DNA of 64,000 nucleotides, from the NCBI GenBank assembly GCA_022648295.1, contig JALCME010000017.1, forward strand, positions 1-64,000, given 5' to 3'. The translations under genes and the position numbers were made by a program. The stretch is from Bacteroides sp. GTDB lineage: Bacteria; Bacteroidota; Bacteroidia; Bacteroidales; Bacteroidaceae. The notes under the pieces are model-generated. The model was not told the origin of the DNA. It was given only the letters and a program-made list of their open reading frames with translations, and searched no databases. Within the stretch, counting starts at the first letter, position 1. Every line of letters begins with the position of its first letter. Positions 47,386 to 57,555 of the stretch are shown one piece after another.

Positions 47386-48184
47386 GGCACAGTTTATACA
47401 ATTCGGGATATTGGTCCCGATATTTGTTGATGTATTCTTTTAAATCGAGTAGGGGTTCAGGCTTCTTTTTCAGAAAAAGTTCATACTTTAATAGAAAACA
47501 AAACGAAGCCATCAGCTTCTTTACCTCCGAGAAAAGACTACGCGGAGGGAATATTTTCCGTATCATTTCATCGTCCCAGGGCTTTGTAAAAAAAGAAAGG
47601 TAATACTCATCGGTAGGGTTTACAAGTATCTCAATTTCACCTTCCCATTCATAGCGGTTGGTCAGCAATGCCCCCTCGGTTAGCCCAAGCATTTTATAAG
47701 CCAGCGACTGATAAGGTAAATAGTTCAGGAACAAACGCCCGTAATCGTTGGCATAATTTTCTTCCATCTTACTTTTTTCGTACATCACCAGTTTACCGTC
47801 AATATCCAAAATAGCCCATTTATGCGCTTTTTTGGGGAACAGCTGCTCTCCAATTAAGCTCGGAGTCTCAATATATCCCCGCTTTGCAATCCGGCTTTGC
47901 TCGTTGACAAAGGCTTCGGGGTGTTCCACATGCTCCAATACCTGATTACAGACAATGTAATCAAACTCTTTATCCTTAAAAGGTAACCGTTCTCCGTCCG
48001 CATTAACAAAGTGTTGGTGCGGATATATTTTAACGTTCCCGTCACGATGGTAGTTACTGTCAATAAACTTCTCCACAATGACATCAGAGCGGAATAGGGG
48101 ATTGCTTCCCGACCCGATTTCCACTACTTTATCCGTTTTGCGGATAGAGAGGCCATCTCTGTTATAAGGACTTCGAACTTTCAT
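47366..48184 (-). CDS. Class I SAM-dependent methyltransferase
   Basis: 272 residues from ATG 48184 ([20 protein letters not shown]). A longer in-frame start at 48349 lies deep inside the upstream gene and adds unrelated sequence. Motif I is [11 protein letters not shown]; the core [28 protein letters not shown] is typical of methyltransferase_11-type enzymes. It probably methylates a sugar or lipid-linked intermediate. It overlaps both neighbours (about 20 bases each), a tightly packed operon. Confidence 0.87.
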   Translation of the reverse strand: MKVRSPYNRDGLSIRKTDKVVEIGSGSNPLFRSDVIVEKFIDSNYHRDGNVKIYPHQHFVNADGERLPFKDKEFDYIVCNQVLEHVEHPEAFVNEQSRIAKRGYIETPSLIGEQLFPKKAHKWAILDIDGKLVMYEKSKMEENYANDYGRLFLNYLPYQSLAYKMLGLTEGALLTNRYEWEGEIEILVNPTDEYYLSFFTKPWDDEMIRKIFPPRSLFSEVKKLMASFCFLLKYELFLKKKPEPLLDLKEYINKYRDQYPELYKLCHEPRND

Positions 48185-49343
48185 ATTTAGTAATTTCTTT
48201 GTGTATTTTTTCAATGCAATGTGCCCAACTATGAGTATGCGCAAATTTAATGCGTTCTTGCTGCACAGTCGCGGAATCCAGATGAAGTGCGCTGTCCATT
48301 GCTTCGAGATAGTCGTTTGGCGATGAACAAAGATAGACATATTTCTCAAATAATCGCATGGTTTGTGTTTTTGTAGCCACTATCGGTTTGCCCATTGCCA
48401 AATATTCGTCTATTTTGCGCGGATAGTTTCCTATTGTGATTTCATTGATAAGCTGAGGATTGAGGCATACATTCATAGCCGATATATAAGCGGGTATCTG
48501 TTCCATTGGTTTAAGACCGGTGAAAAGGACATTTGACAGTTGGTTGATTTTATGGGTTGCAAACGTCCTGTCACATTCTCCTACAAGCAAAAAGGTATAT
48601 TGAGGACGATTTACTGCCAGAGTGTACAACAAGTCCACATCTAAGCGGTTAGAAGAAATGTTGCCGGCGTATCCTATAATCGGACCGGAAATTTTTCTGC
48701 ATTCTTCCGGTTTATCGTAGCTACATTCCGGGCGGAAGAGGGATAGATCCACTCCCTGACCAATATCGAGAACAAATTCAGCATCTTTATATGGAAGCGC
48801 GTATGCTGCCAATTCCGAAGAATTACACATCACCAGATCGCTCTTTTTAATCAATTCAGGCTCCAATCGCTGTATGTGTCTTTGCCAGTATGAAACAGGA
48901 TGAAGATTGTCTCTTCTATAGTAAATGAAAAGCGAAGCGGAAAGCATTTCGCGTGCATAAAAGCTGCGATATACATCATTGTCACAAAAGTGTATGGCAT
49001 TATGAAAACCCAGTTTGCTTGCACAGCGATTTATCTCCCGGAATATTTGCCGGTTATTAAGCCTGTTCACCGCATCAAACATAAAATTATCGGGCAACCG
49101 GTTAACCGGAAAGAGGTAAGAGAAATAATTCAAGACCCACAAGTTGGGGCTCACTTCATCCAACCTATTTTGTTTCACAGAAGAATGGCCTCCATAGGAA
49201 TTGACGTACAAGACCTTGTTCTCCTTTGAAAGTTCAAGCGCTATGTCTTTAGCATTTCCCCTGGAAGCACTATCCCATTTTTCGAGGCTGGTGATGATGA
49301 AATCTCTTTTTTCCATAGGCTCTGTCTGATATTCATTATGCAT
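48162..49343 (-). CDS. Glycosyltransferase, GT4-like (GT-B fold)
   Basis: About 393 residues. The C-terminal donor domain shows GPIIGYAGNISSNRLDVDLLY, YTFLLVGECDRT, NVLFTGLKPMEQIPAYISAMNVCLNP and the late motif IDEYLAMGKPIVATKTQT. The N-terminal acceptor domain is divergent (RDFIITSLEKWDSASRGNAK). The ATG at 49343 overlaps the upstream stop by 8 bases; ATG 49316 (MEKRDF) and ATG 49391 are alternatives. It would add one sugar to the repeat unit. Confidence 0.85.
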   Translation of the reverse strand: MHNEYQTEPMEKRDFIITSLEKWDSASRGNAKDIALELSKENKVLYVNSYGGHSSVKQNRLDEVSPNLWVLNYFSYLFPVNRLPDNFMFDAVNRLNNRQIFREINRCASKLGFHNAIHFCDNDVYRSFYAREMLSASLFIYYRRDNLHPVSYWQRHIQRLEPELIKKSDLVMCNSSELAAYALPYKDAEFVLDIGQGVDLSLFRPECSYDKPEECRKISGPIIGYAGNISSNRLDVDLLYTLAVNRPQYTFLLVGECDRTFATHKINQLSNVLFTGLKPMEQIPAYISAMNVCLNPQLINEITIGNYPRKIDEYLAMGKPIVATKTQTMRLFEKYVYLCSSPNDYLEAMDSALHLDSATVQQERIKFAHTHSWAHCIEKIHKEITKYESSKSL

Positions 49344-50472
49344 CCTGTCGATCGGTAGCATATAGTTCATGATAAATTTCCAGATATCCATAGGCTGTCT
49401 TTTCCCATGAATAGTTTTTTACCCGTTTCAGTCCATAACCAACCTGCTGTTTGTAATACTCTGTATCTGCTTCCAATTTCAATAAAGCATTGGCTATTTC
49501 AACGGGATTCTCCGGTCTGACTAAGATACCTCCGTCTCCTGCTATTTCGGGCATGGCTGAGCAGTTGCTTGTGATGACAGGGGTGCCACAAGCCATGGAC
49601 TCCAATATAGGAATACCAAAACCTTCCTGAAAAGAAGGGTATAGAAAAGCATAAGCACCGTTATATAAGGCTGGAAAGTCCTCCCCGGGCACATAGCCAG
49701 TAGAAACAATCTGCCTGGCACAGCCATCAGCATGCAGTTGTGCCACAATCCGGCTAATAAGGCTTTCGTCCAACCCCGTGACGACCAATTTCAATTTCCG
49801 GGACGAACGGCGGAGATAATCGGCATAAGCCTTAAGCACTCCGATTGTGTTTTTACGGGGGTCTGTGTTCCCTAAGAACAGGAGATAAGTATCGTCCAGA
49901 ACATATCGACGCGTTATCTGTGAATAATTGCTTATTGGAAAATAGCAGTCACTATACCCATTATAGACCACATGTAAGCGATTAGTTAGTTCGGGAAAAC
50001 GTTTCATAATATTTACTCTTTCCGTAAAAGACACCGTTATAATAGCCCTGCATTTACCCAAAATACGGGGAACTATATATCGACGGTAGTGCCATCCTAA
50101 CTGTTGGTAGAGCGACATTCCTTTTTTCTGCTTTTGGGTAAGATAAATAATATCGTGAAGAGTGAGTATCAGAGGAACCGGGCAATAAACAGGAGCTGTA
50201 TTTGAAGTGCAATGAAGCATGTCCGGTTTGTATTTTCTTACGGCTATGGGCAGTGCCACTTGTTCCCATAAAGGGTAAGTGGGGCAGGATATTTCAATGA
50301 TGTGGACATTACGACTTTCTTCCAGGCAACGGTCTTCACCCGGAGCTACAAACACAAGGTACTGGTTGGAATCGTTTTTACGTTGCAGTGAACGAATAAA
50401 TTCTAAAGCCACAAAATCCATTCCATGCTTGTCTTTGCGGAATATTCGTTGTGCTTCGATGCCTATAATCAT
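49336..50472 (-). CDS. Glycosyltransferase, GT4 family (mannosyltransferase-like)
   Basis: A 378-residue GT-B enzyme. The N-terminus MIIGIEAQRIFRKDKHGMDFVALEFIRSL and PLILTLHDIIYLTQ are typical. The donor site shows YLLFLGNTDPRKNTIGVLKAY and the E-x7-E motif EGFGIPILESMACGTPVI, followed by CSAMPEIAGDGGILV. It is likely to transfer mannose or a related hexose. It begins 3 bases after the stop of the membrane GT2-like gene. Confidence 0.92.
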   Translation of the reverse strand: MIIGIEAQRIFRKDKHGMDFVALEFIRSLQRKNDSNQYLVFVAPGEDRCLEESRNVHIIEISCPTYPLWEQVALPIAVRKYKPDMLHCTSNTAPVYCPVPLILTLHDIIYLTQKQKKGMSLYQQLGWHYRRYIVPRILGKCRAIITVSFTERVNIMKRFPELTNRLHVVYNGYSDCYFPISNYSQITRRYVLDDTYLLFLGNTDPRKNTIGVLKAYADYLRRSSRKLKLVVTGLDESLISRIVAQLHADGCARQIVSTGYVPGEDFPALYNGAYAFLYPSFQEGFGIPILESMACGTPVITSNCSAMPEIAGDGGILVRPENPVEIANALLKLEADTEYYKQQVGYGLKRVKNYSWEKTAYGYLEIYHELYATDRQDA

Positions 50473-50475
50473 TTC

Positions 50476-51801
50476 CTATTCACTTTTCTTATCTATTTTT
50501 TCCGAAGTAGGGTTAGCATGCTCCACTACTTTTTTCTTTTCTTGAGTTTTTTTGCTTTTTACTTCATTCTTAGGATCTGTCTTTTCGGGTATTGCATCTT
50601 TTTCTTTCTTTTGCTTTTTATTTTTAGATTTAAAGATATTGAATTGGCCAAATGCAGACGTGAAAATGAGAGCGGGTAACGCCCAGAATGATTTACGGAA
50701 TTTTCTACTGATTTCTCCTTCAGGAAGAGCCATTAAATATGACACGAGGAGTACAAACAATAAAATATACCATTTGATGCTAAGTGGCCATTCTGCAAGG
50801 GTTAGTACAACAGCACCTATCATGATATATGCTATAAGCAATAACCGGGAAGGAAGCATCCATTGGAAAAATTTGTCACACAAGTCCCACTTTCCCTGGA
50901 GAAAAGCCAGTGGAAAATGAAAAAAAGCATAAAATTTGCTATGAATCGTAGCACCACTCCAACTTTGCCGTTGTTCAATATATCCTGATGCATCTTCTCT
51001 TTTCTTGCAATAGCAAATGATCTCTTCCATGTACTCCGTATAAATATTCTCCTTTAAAAGTTCTGTTTCCATGGTTTTCGTGAGATCACTGCCACTTAGG
51101 CGGGGAGCTATGCGATGGAACATTTCGAAGTCGAACATCATTCCCGAACCAATTAAAGCGGAAGAAAAACCTAAAGTGGTATGTGCCTTGCGAAATAAAT
51201 GATTATTGATTTCTTCTGTCGTAGCATCGAGTATTGCGATTCTACTTGTTAAATTTTCCGTCATACGATGTGCCTGTATGGCATCACATCCTGAATAGTA
51301 GGCATTATTAAATAGAGTTAGTGCATCCGGTACAATTAGATTGTCAGAATTGAATATGACAATGGCATCATATTCATTAGGAGAGTAACGCTCCATAACC
51401 TGTTGGATGGCATATACTTTGGTACATACTTCTTTGTCCGGAACAACAATATTTACCGGCATTTTAAGTAAAGTGATAAGGTCTTCTTCAGGAATTTGTG
51501 TCGCTGCTACGGCTATATCGTATTTCTCGCGTGGATACCGCTGGGTATCAAGAAAATGATTAATAGAATTAATAACTTCTTTTCCATCACGCAACACTGT
51601 AAATAAGACCAAAAAACGATGCTGTTGTTTTGCTGTTGGATAGGGATTCCTATAGCGCACCAGCGACGCAAGAGCATAAACTAACAAGTACAAAACCGGA
51701 ATCGATAAGAGGAAGAATAAAACTGCATCTGCTATCTGCAAAGCATTATTATTTTCATCCATCCACCAATCGGGATTAAATATGGAAAAAAAATCGTTCA
51801 T
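50476..51801 (-). CDS. Membrane GT2-like protein with degraded catalytic motifs
   Basis: 441 residues with the same plan as the plus-arm GT2 (37898-39061): N-terminal membrane segment, GT2 domain, C-terminal membrane segments. The key motifs have changed: the DxD site is IVIFNSDNLIVPD where the paralogue has VIDADN, and QQRLRW is replaced by EQRQSW. A Lys/Glu-rich tail of about 55 residues follows (KSKNKKQKKEKDAIPEK). Activity is doubtful; a structural or regulatory role in the synthase complex is possible. Confidence 0.82.
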   Translation of the reverse strand: MNDFFSIFNPDWWMDENNNALQIADAVLFFLLSIPVLYLLVYALASLVRYRNPYPTAKQQHRFLVLFTVLRDGKEVINSINHFLDTQRYPREKYDIAVAATQIPEEDLITLLKMPVNIVVPDKEVCTKVYAIQQVMERYSPNEYDAIVIFNSDNLIVPDALTLFNNAYYSGCDAIQAHRMTENLTSRIAILDATTEEINNHLFRKAHTTLGFSSALIGSGMMFDFEMFHRIAPRLSGSDLTKTMETELLKENIYTEYMEEIICYCKKREDASGYIEQRQSWSGATIHSKFYAFFHFPLAFLQGKWDLCDKFFQWMLPSRLLLIAYIMIGAVVLTLAEWPLSIKWYILLFVLLVSYLMALPEGEISRKFRKSFWALPALIFTSAFGQFNIFKSKNKKQKKEKDAIPEKTDPKNEVKSKKTQEKKKVVEHANPTSEKIDKKSE

Positions 51802-51822
51802 ATTATATTAGTTTTTTATTTT

Positions 51823-53304
51823 TCACTTGACAGATGTTAGCTTTTTTAAAACAGCTTCTCTCTTTAACTTCTTCTCAATAAGAGGTCCGTTCAATACGAA
51901 CGAAAGGAACATAGCAGTAAGAATATTGCCATTATGGAATGCCATACCCATGCCTACATATCCACTAAGCCATAACCCGAATATTCCACAAAGAAAAGCG
52001 GTAAGAGCACTTCGCAATTCATAATCTTGAATGCGAAACAATATGATGTAGCAGCCATATATCAAAATAGTTGCCAATACTGCTATGTAAAGACATAAGC
52101 CTACAATCCCCGTTTGCGCCCAAATTTGAACATAGTATGAATCTGTAGGAATATATGCTTCAGTGGAGTTTTCCATAAAATTCTTACTATCTAGTATATC
52201 TTTCCCTAATCCTACTCCAAAAGGTTTGTTTTGCAGATAATAAGCAATGTATTTTTGATTTTGTATGCGGACATTGAACGAAGCGTCTTCGGTGGGATGA
52301 AAAGCCGTGCGGAAGCGACTAATAAACTGATTGCTATTGCCGATATTGGTATAGGCAAAAAAGATAAAGGCCGCAATAAGGGTAATGCAAGACAAGATAA
52401 TGGCTTTTATCTTCTTATTTAATAATAAATACAGCGCGATTCCTCCGAACGGAACTACCGCAGCACCACGTGTCCCTGACATAAGCATACAAATTATGGA
52501 TAATGCAGTTACTATTATGAAAAAGATACGCGCATATCTTTTTTGAGTGGTGAAGGATAGTATAGAGAAAACAACAGTAAACACTCCCATTATTGTTCCG
52601 AAATTACCTGCATCCGTAAAGAAAGAGAAATATCTTATGCCGCTTTGCAACAAGTGAGTGTGCCATGCTCCTCCACCAATAAGCCAAGCTATTTCTGTAG
52701 AATCAAACCCATGGGACTTTTGCCAATAAGCCTTAAAAGCAGCTGTAATGACAAATATTCCTAAGAAATAAATGACATATTTCAGCTTCTTTGTAGAGTC
52801 AAGTAAAATTCCGGACACTATAAATGTCACTGGAAGCGTAAATAGCTCAATGCGGTTTTTTATCCATTCATCCACAGTGATATTGGGGTTGAGAACTTGT
52901 AAAATGCAATATATCCACCATAAAGAGTAGCATAACGTTAAGGGGTTCAAACTTTGCTTCCAAGAAAAAGATCCTCTTTTAATTACAGTGTTTAACAGAA
53001 TGGAAAACAGGCAAATCAGTAAGGATGCATCCAATATGAGGCTAAGTCCTTCAATATGTGAGTATCGATAAATAGCGGAAAAATAGCTTGTCAACAATAC
53101 ATAGACAAAATAACTCACTATAGGTTCACGGATGCAATTGATACCTAAAAGAAGGGCAGCAGGAAAGCATACGGCGGCAACAAGTAAAATCCAACTTTCC
53201 AAAACAAATGCATATACAATGGCTGAAAGCCCTAAAATCAATAGTAAATATACCAATCCTTTAGGAGCTATGCTGAAATTATTGTTACTGTATATTGCTG
53301 CCAT
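51823..53304 (-). CDS. O-antigen ligase/polymerase-like protein (Wzy_C)
   Basis: A 493-residue protein with about 12 membrane segments. A large periplasmic loop (about 320-400) carries FRTAFHPTEDASFNVRIQNQKYIAYYLQNKPFGVG, and the preceding segment has LSIICMLMSGTRGAAV, the Wzy_C/O-antigen-ligase signature region. It would polymerise flipped repeat units on the periplasmic face. It sits between the chain-length protein and the GT2-like gene with gaps of 13 and 21 bases. Confidence 0.88.
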   Translation of the reverse strand: MAAIYSNNNFSIAPKGLVYLLLILGLSAIVYAFVLESWILLVAAVCFPAALLLGINCIREPIVSYFVYVLLTSYFSAIYRYSHIEGLSLILDASLLICLFSILLNTVIKRGSFSWKQSLNPLTLCYSLWWIYCILQVLNPNITVDEWIKNRIELFTLPVTFIVSGILLDSTKKLKYVIYFLGIFVITAAFKAYWQKSHGFDSTEIAWLIGGGAWHTHLLQSGIRYFSFFTDAGNFGTIMGVFTVVFSILSFTTQKRYARIFFIIVTALSIICMLMSGTRGAAVVPFGGIALYLLLNKKIKAIILSCITLIAAFIFFAYTNIGNSNQFISRFRTAFHPTEDASFNVRIQNQKYIAYYLQNKPFGVGLGKDILDSKNFMENSTEAYIPTDSYYVQIWAQTGIVGLCLYIAVLATILIYGCYIILFRIQDYELRSALTAFLCGIFGLWLSGYVGMGMAFHNGNILTAMFLSFVLNGPLIEKKLKREAVLKKLTSVK

Positions 53305-53317
53305 CTTAATGCTTCTT

Positions 53318-55483
53318 TTACTTTACCGCTGCTTTCTGAGAAGTCAATCCCAGCTGTGCCAGCCGATTGAAGAACGAATGCATCCATGTGTTTGGCGGCA
53401 GTTCTCCGGTAAACGATTCTACGACTTCACGATCAGCATTATTCAGATATAAGAAGAATGCTTTATTTTGCAAAGCTTCTTTTATTGGTGCCAAAGCGGT
53501 TGAATCACTCCTTCGCCATAAACGACATGCATTAGCAACCAATAAATTAACGTCAGCTTCCTGCAATACCGATAATGGTATTGAGGCTCTATTGACAGCC
53601 GGGTATTCCACTATAATAATATCCGACTCGTTTTCAGCAACATTGCGCTTCCAAAATTCAGATAAATGCCGGGCATTAACATATTGGGGAGATTCAGGGT
53701 CAAAATCAAGATTAGCTTTAACAATCCTCACTGTAAGCCCTTCCGTAAGCCAATAGTTAGTGAAATACTTAGATAAAAAGCTTTTACCTTCTCGCTCTTC
53801 CATACTTAGCAAATTAATAACCGTTGGCCTGCCAGGGTGCAAATAATTGTTCAACTGACGACAACTGTATGCCGCAGCCAAACGGTTGCACCTTTTCAAG
53901 AAACCACGGTACTTCAAGTTATTGGTTCCATTGAATGCAGCAATAGCGCGTAAACCGGTAAGTCGCTTGCTACGGAACGGATCGCGTAAGGTACGATCGA
54001 GTAATTCAATAAGAAGGAAATAAGAAATGACAAAGATAAGACTGCCTATCATAGCCATAAACACATACAATACGCGTTTACGACCGTTGTCAGTTAACGG
54101 GTAATCAGGCGGAGCTACCGTTTGCAAATTGCTGGTACTCATCTCTATGTTTTTTAAACGTAAATTAGCGTCAGCAAGTCCTTTCAGCTGGGTCCGGTAA
54201 TTGTCTTCGGCTATTCCTATGGTCCGCTGTTTACGATTGACCTGAGTGCCAATAGGGGACATATGACTATATTGGCTAAAAATATCATTCCGGCGTTCTG
54301 ACAGTACGTTTAATTCCGCTCTGGCTTTGGCTTCATTAATACATGCCGTTAACCATTCATTAACCATGTTTTGGATGCCCACTCCTTCCTTTGAAAAATT
54401 GTACTGATTCAAATTATCAGAAATATGACTGATATTATTTTCGGCTGTCTTCAGTTCCCTTTTATTCTTTTGCAGTTGTTCGTGATTCGATTGTGCTTTA
54501 TCAGAAATAAAGATTTCCTGCTCCATTATGTTCTGGTTCAATGTGCTAACCTTCTGCAATTCTTGTAAGAAATTGGTGTTATCACGAATAATTTTAGCAC
54601 GTATATCCATTTTATTTTCGAGCATATTTCGAAGTGCAACTGCTCCTTTATATTGTCGCTCCACATTTTCCAAGCGGTCTTCCACCTGATAACGGGTAAC
54701 AGCCAGAGCTTTGGTTTCTTCTGGATAATTGATGACTTGCTCATCAACACAATAGTTCATTAAATCATCCTCTTGTTTATTCAACTCTATCTTAGCAAGC
54801 CTCACTTGCTCTTTGAAATACGCAATGACATCGTAAGTTGCCTTGAAACGCAACAATTCGTATGCTTTGATCAATTCTTCAATTAAAATGCTGACGGTCT
54901 TTTGGGTGAGCCCGGGATCGGCAGAGGTATAAATGATATTAAGAATATCACTATTACCTGCCCGCTTTATATCTATTCCATCTAATGCCGCTGCACTGTA
55001 AAAGGGTACGGGACGATTGAACATAGCATACACAAAATTATTGGCACTTTCTTTTTTATATGCCGTTAAATTGGCTACCGTCTTTTCTACATTTTTCCGG
55101 TCTACCAATGCCAATACTTCTTTAGGAACTACTTGCAGCAATTGACGATAGTGTAGTGCCTGTATATAATAATTATCCTTCCATTCTTCGCCGTATGTCA
55201 GTGAATTTGCAAGCAACCGGATAGATACTTTTTCCAAGATTCCCCGAGACTTGGCAATGTTAATAAGATTGTCAAAAGTACTGTTTATTGCAGAATAGTT
55301 AATAGAGACACCATCAATCGATGTCGTATTAGTGACTCCTGCATAAAGACTGCTTTCCACGGTGTAACTATATGGCAAAAATTGAGTAAAGTAGTACACT
55401 AATCCCGTAACAAATAGAGTACCCCATAACAACCAATAACGGATGCGATATAAAAATTGCGATATGAATAATGTAATATCCAT
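53318..55483 (-). CDS. Wzz/GumC-type co-polymerase with degenerate tyrosine-kinase domain
   Basis: 721 residues: an N-terminal membrane segment (about 15-32), a long periplasmic coiled-coil region (about 200-430), a second membrane segment with the Wzz-type Pro-rich lead PPDYPLTDNGRKRVLYVFMAMIG (about 455-495), and a cytoplasmic BY-kinase-like domain. In that domain the Walker A reads SMEEREGKSF where kinases have a Gly before EGKS, Walker A' is VKANLDFDP, and Walker B is IIIVEYPAV. No C-terminal Tyr cluster is present. It probably sets chain length; kinase activity is doubtful. Confidence 0.87.
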   Translation of the reverse strand: MDITLFISQFLYRIRYWLLWGTLFVTGLVYYFTQFLPYSYTVESSLYAGVTNTTSIDGVSINYSAINSTFDNLINIAKSRGILEKVSIRLLANSLTYGEEWKDNYYIQALHYRQLLQVVPKEVLALVDRKNVEKTVANLTAYKKESANNFVYAMFNRPVPFYSAAALDGIDIKRAGNSDILNIIYTSADPGLTQKTVSILIEELIKAYELLRFKATYDVIAYFKEQVRLAKIELNKQEDDLMNYCVDEQVINYPEETKALAVTRYQVEDRLENVERQYKGAVALRNMLENKMDIRAKIIRDNTNFLQELQKVSTLNQNIMEQEIFISDKAQSNHEQLQKNKRELKTAENNISHISDNLNQYNFSKEGVGIQNMVNEWLTACINEAKARAELNVLSERRNDIFSQYSHMSPIGTQVNRKQRTIGIAEDNYRTQLKGLADANLRLKNIEMSTSNLQTVAPPDYPLTDNGRKRVLYVFMAMIGSLIFVISYFLLIELLDRTLRDPFRSKRLTGLRAIAAFNGTNNLKYRGFLKRCNRLAAAYSCRQLNNYLHPGRPTVINLLSMEEREGKSFLSKYFTNYWLTEGLTVRIVKANLDFDPESPQYVNARHLSEFWKRNVAENESDIIIVEYPAVNRASIPLSVLQEADVNLLVANACRLWRRSDSTALAPIKEALQNKAFFLYLNNADREVVESFTGELPPNTWMHSFFNRLAQLGLTSQKAAVK

Positions 55484-55493
55484 AATTATTTTC

Positions 55494-56333
55494 TTATTTA
55501 TCTTTGATAACTTTCACGTTTGTCAACATTTCCAACAATATGATAGAGTTGTGTAGAGCAACGCGACTTTGTTCGTAAGTAACTACTGCTCCGGAACGTC
55601 TTCCACGTTCCAAAGAAAGCGTAATAATATCTATTTTCCCTTGAATAAAGTTATTTTCTGATATTTTCATTTGTGCATTGTATAATGCAGCGGTTTCAGC
55701 TTTGGCTTTTATGGTAGCCAGTTGCTCTGTTACCGCATTATAGGCTTCCAATACTTTTAAGCGCCTTTCTTCCATTACTTCTTCCTGAGCATATTTTAAT
55801 TGCTCAATATTATATCGATAATTTTTGAGTTTTAAAGGACGGTTAATAAGATCACCAATGCCTACGCTAACGCTGGCTCCAACATAGAAGGTTTGTTGCG
55901 TATTTGCCATGGAAGTCTGATACATCGGTGTAAATTCGTCACTCGTATTATTCAAAATATTATAACGACCATAGGAATATGTACCATTTAGCCGGAAATA
56001 GTTCCACCATTCACGCTTCTCAATGCGATATCCGTTTTTTTGTTGCTCTACCTGCGAACGTGCTTTTTTGACGGTAGCATTTTCTGTTACAGCATCCAAA
56101 AACACAGAGAGCGGTGGAAGTTCCAACTTATCAATATAAGACGGAACATTTTTACTTGCTTGTCCCAGAGTTTGGGCATCAGTCTGAGCTTCTTCCGCAT
56201 TTAATCGCTCTATGATTTTTAAACGCCCTGCACGAGTCAAAGAGTCTTGCTGTGCAAAAACAGATTGCGAGAACACCATCATTCCGGTGATAGCTACACT
56301 GCAAAAAAAGAATATTGAGTTTCTTGGTTTCAT
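55494..56333 (-). CDS. Short TolC-family outer-membrane protein
   Basis: 279 residues with signal peptide (MKPRNSIFFFCSVAITGMMVFSQSVFAQ). It keeps TolC-like features: helical segments NATVKKARSQVEQQKNGYRI and LEAYNAVTEQLATIKAKAETAALYNAQMKI, and a beta hairpin region. TolC-family proteins usually have about 420-480 residues in two repeats, so this one holds about one repeat. It lies between the Wzz-like and sugar-transferase genes and may export the polysaccharide or connect to the Wzz-like protein. ATG 56348 is an alternative start. Confidence 0.75.
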   Translation of the reverse strand: MKPRNSIFFFCSVAITGMMVFSQSVFAQQDSLTRAGRLKIIERLNAEEAQTDAQTLGQASKNVPSYIDKLELPPLSVFLDAVTENATVKKARSQVEQQKNGYRIEKREWWNYFRLNGTYSYGRYNILNNTSDEFTPMYQTSMANTQQTFYVGASVSVGIGDLINRPLKLKNYRYNIEQLKYAQEEVMEERRLKVLEAYNAVTEQLATIKAKAETAALYNAQMKISENNFIQGKIDIITLSLERGRRSGAVVTYEQSRVALHNSIILLEMLTNVKVIKDK

Positions 56334-56371
56334 ATATCTTCTAATCAATAAATCTTATTTTTAATTCAACT

Positions 56372-57535
56372 TTACACATCTTCTTTCTGGATAAATGCAG
56401 TCAACGTTTTAACTATAATTTTCAAATCTAACCAGAATGAAAATTTTTTGGCATATTGAATATCCAATTGCTTACGTTCTTCGGCCGACAGCTTGCCGGA
56501 ATCCCCCCGTTTTTCCACTTGCCACAGTCCGGTTAAACCGGAAGGGGCCATAAAACGATCAATATAAGCATCGCTCGTCAACAGTTCCGCCTCATAGAGA
56601 GGGAGTGGACGATTACCAACGATACTCATATCTCCTTTGAAGATGTTGAATAGTTGGGGAAGTTCGTCAATGCTGTATTTACGGATAAAATGTCCCACAC
56701 GTGTGATACGTGGATCATGTTCTATTTTGACAAATGCATTTTTTTTCTCTCTGGACTTTTGTTTGAGAAAATCTTCTTCAGAGACTACAAAGTCATCAGA
56801 AATCAAAATTGTTTCTCCTTCTGAAGGTTGATCTAAATCGTTTTTAATTTCAATAGCTTCTTCCTGCTCTTCTTCTTTTTCTGTCGTATATTGATTGCGA
56901 GCGTTTAACTCCTTCAGCCGTTTATCTGCATTGGTATACATGGAACGGAATTTTAAAAAATTGAAGATCTTGTAATTGCTGCCTACACGCTGTGACTTGT
57001 AGATGACCTTCCCTTTACTTTCCATTCGGATAGCAACAGCAGTAATAATGAGCAAAGGTGAAAGGATGAGAATCGCAATACCTGAGAACATGATGTCAAA
57101 TGTGCGCTTCCACAATGGTAAATGAAACACTCGGAGTGTTTTGCGATGTGTTTCACTAAATTCTCTTAGTTTATATTCCTGACGTTTTTCGAGGTACTCC
57201 ATCATACTCTCGATGCTTTCCTCTTTTGCATCGGGTGGGAGAGTATTATTGACTCCGACTTTTAGATACTCTTTTCGTTGCTCATTATGCAATTCTTCCG
57301 TAATAAGAATGATGTAAACACGTGGAAACAATTTATGTAAATAAGAAATGTTGGTATAATCGGTATCTGGTACTGTTTGCTCATATAAAATGGTCGTATT
57401 ATACCGTTCACGGATACCAGCGATTACTTTTATAGCTTTCTTCTGATTAGATACAGCTACAAATAGTCCTTCGGTCACATTATTCAAATGATTGATGACC
57501 GCATGGTTGGTTCCGATATAAACGTAGTATAACAT
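56372..57535 (-). CDS. Polyprenyl-phosphate sugar transferase with receiver-like N-terminus
   Basis: 387 residues. Residues 1-115 look like a receiver domain without the phosphoacceptor (ILYEQ at the usual Asp position, ILITEE after beta 4). One membrane segment (about 150-172) leads to the bacterial sugar-transferase core: KSQRVGSNYKIFNFLKFRSM, then SIDELPQLFNIFKGDMSIVGNRPLP and APSGLTGLWQVEKRG. An acidic insert of about 60 residues interrupts the core after KFRSM. It should start repeat-unit synthesis by loading a sugar phosphate on the lipid carrier. The gene is next to a single-domain response regulator. Confidence 0.88.
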   Translation of the reverse strand: MLYYVYIGTNHAVINHLNNVTEGLFVAVSNQKKAIKVIAGIRERYNTTILYEQTVPDTDYTNISYLHKLFPRVYIILITEELHNEQRKEYLKVGVNNTLPPDAKEESIESMMEYLEKRQEYKLREFSETHRKTLRVFHLPLWKRTFDIMFSGIAILILSPLLIITAVAIRMESKGKVIYKSQRVGSNYKIFNFLKFRSMYTNADKRLKELNARNQYTTEKEEEQEEAIEIKNDLDQPSEGETILISDDFVVSEEDFLKQKSREKKNAFVKIEHDPRITRVGHFIRKYSIDELPQLFNIFKGDMSIVGNRPLPLYEAELLTSDAYIDRFMAPSGLTGLWQVEKRGDSGKLSAEERKQLDIQYAKKFSFWLDLKIIVKTLTAFIQKEDV

Positions 57536-57555
57536 GCTTCTTTACACCTTTGTTA

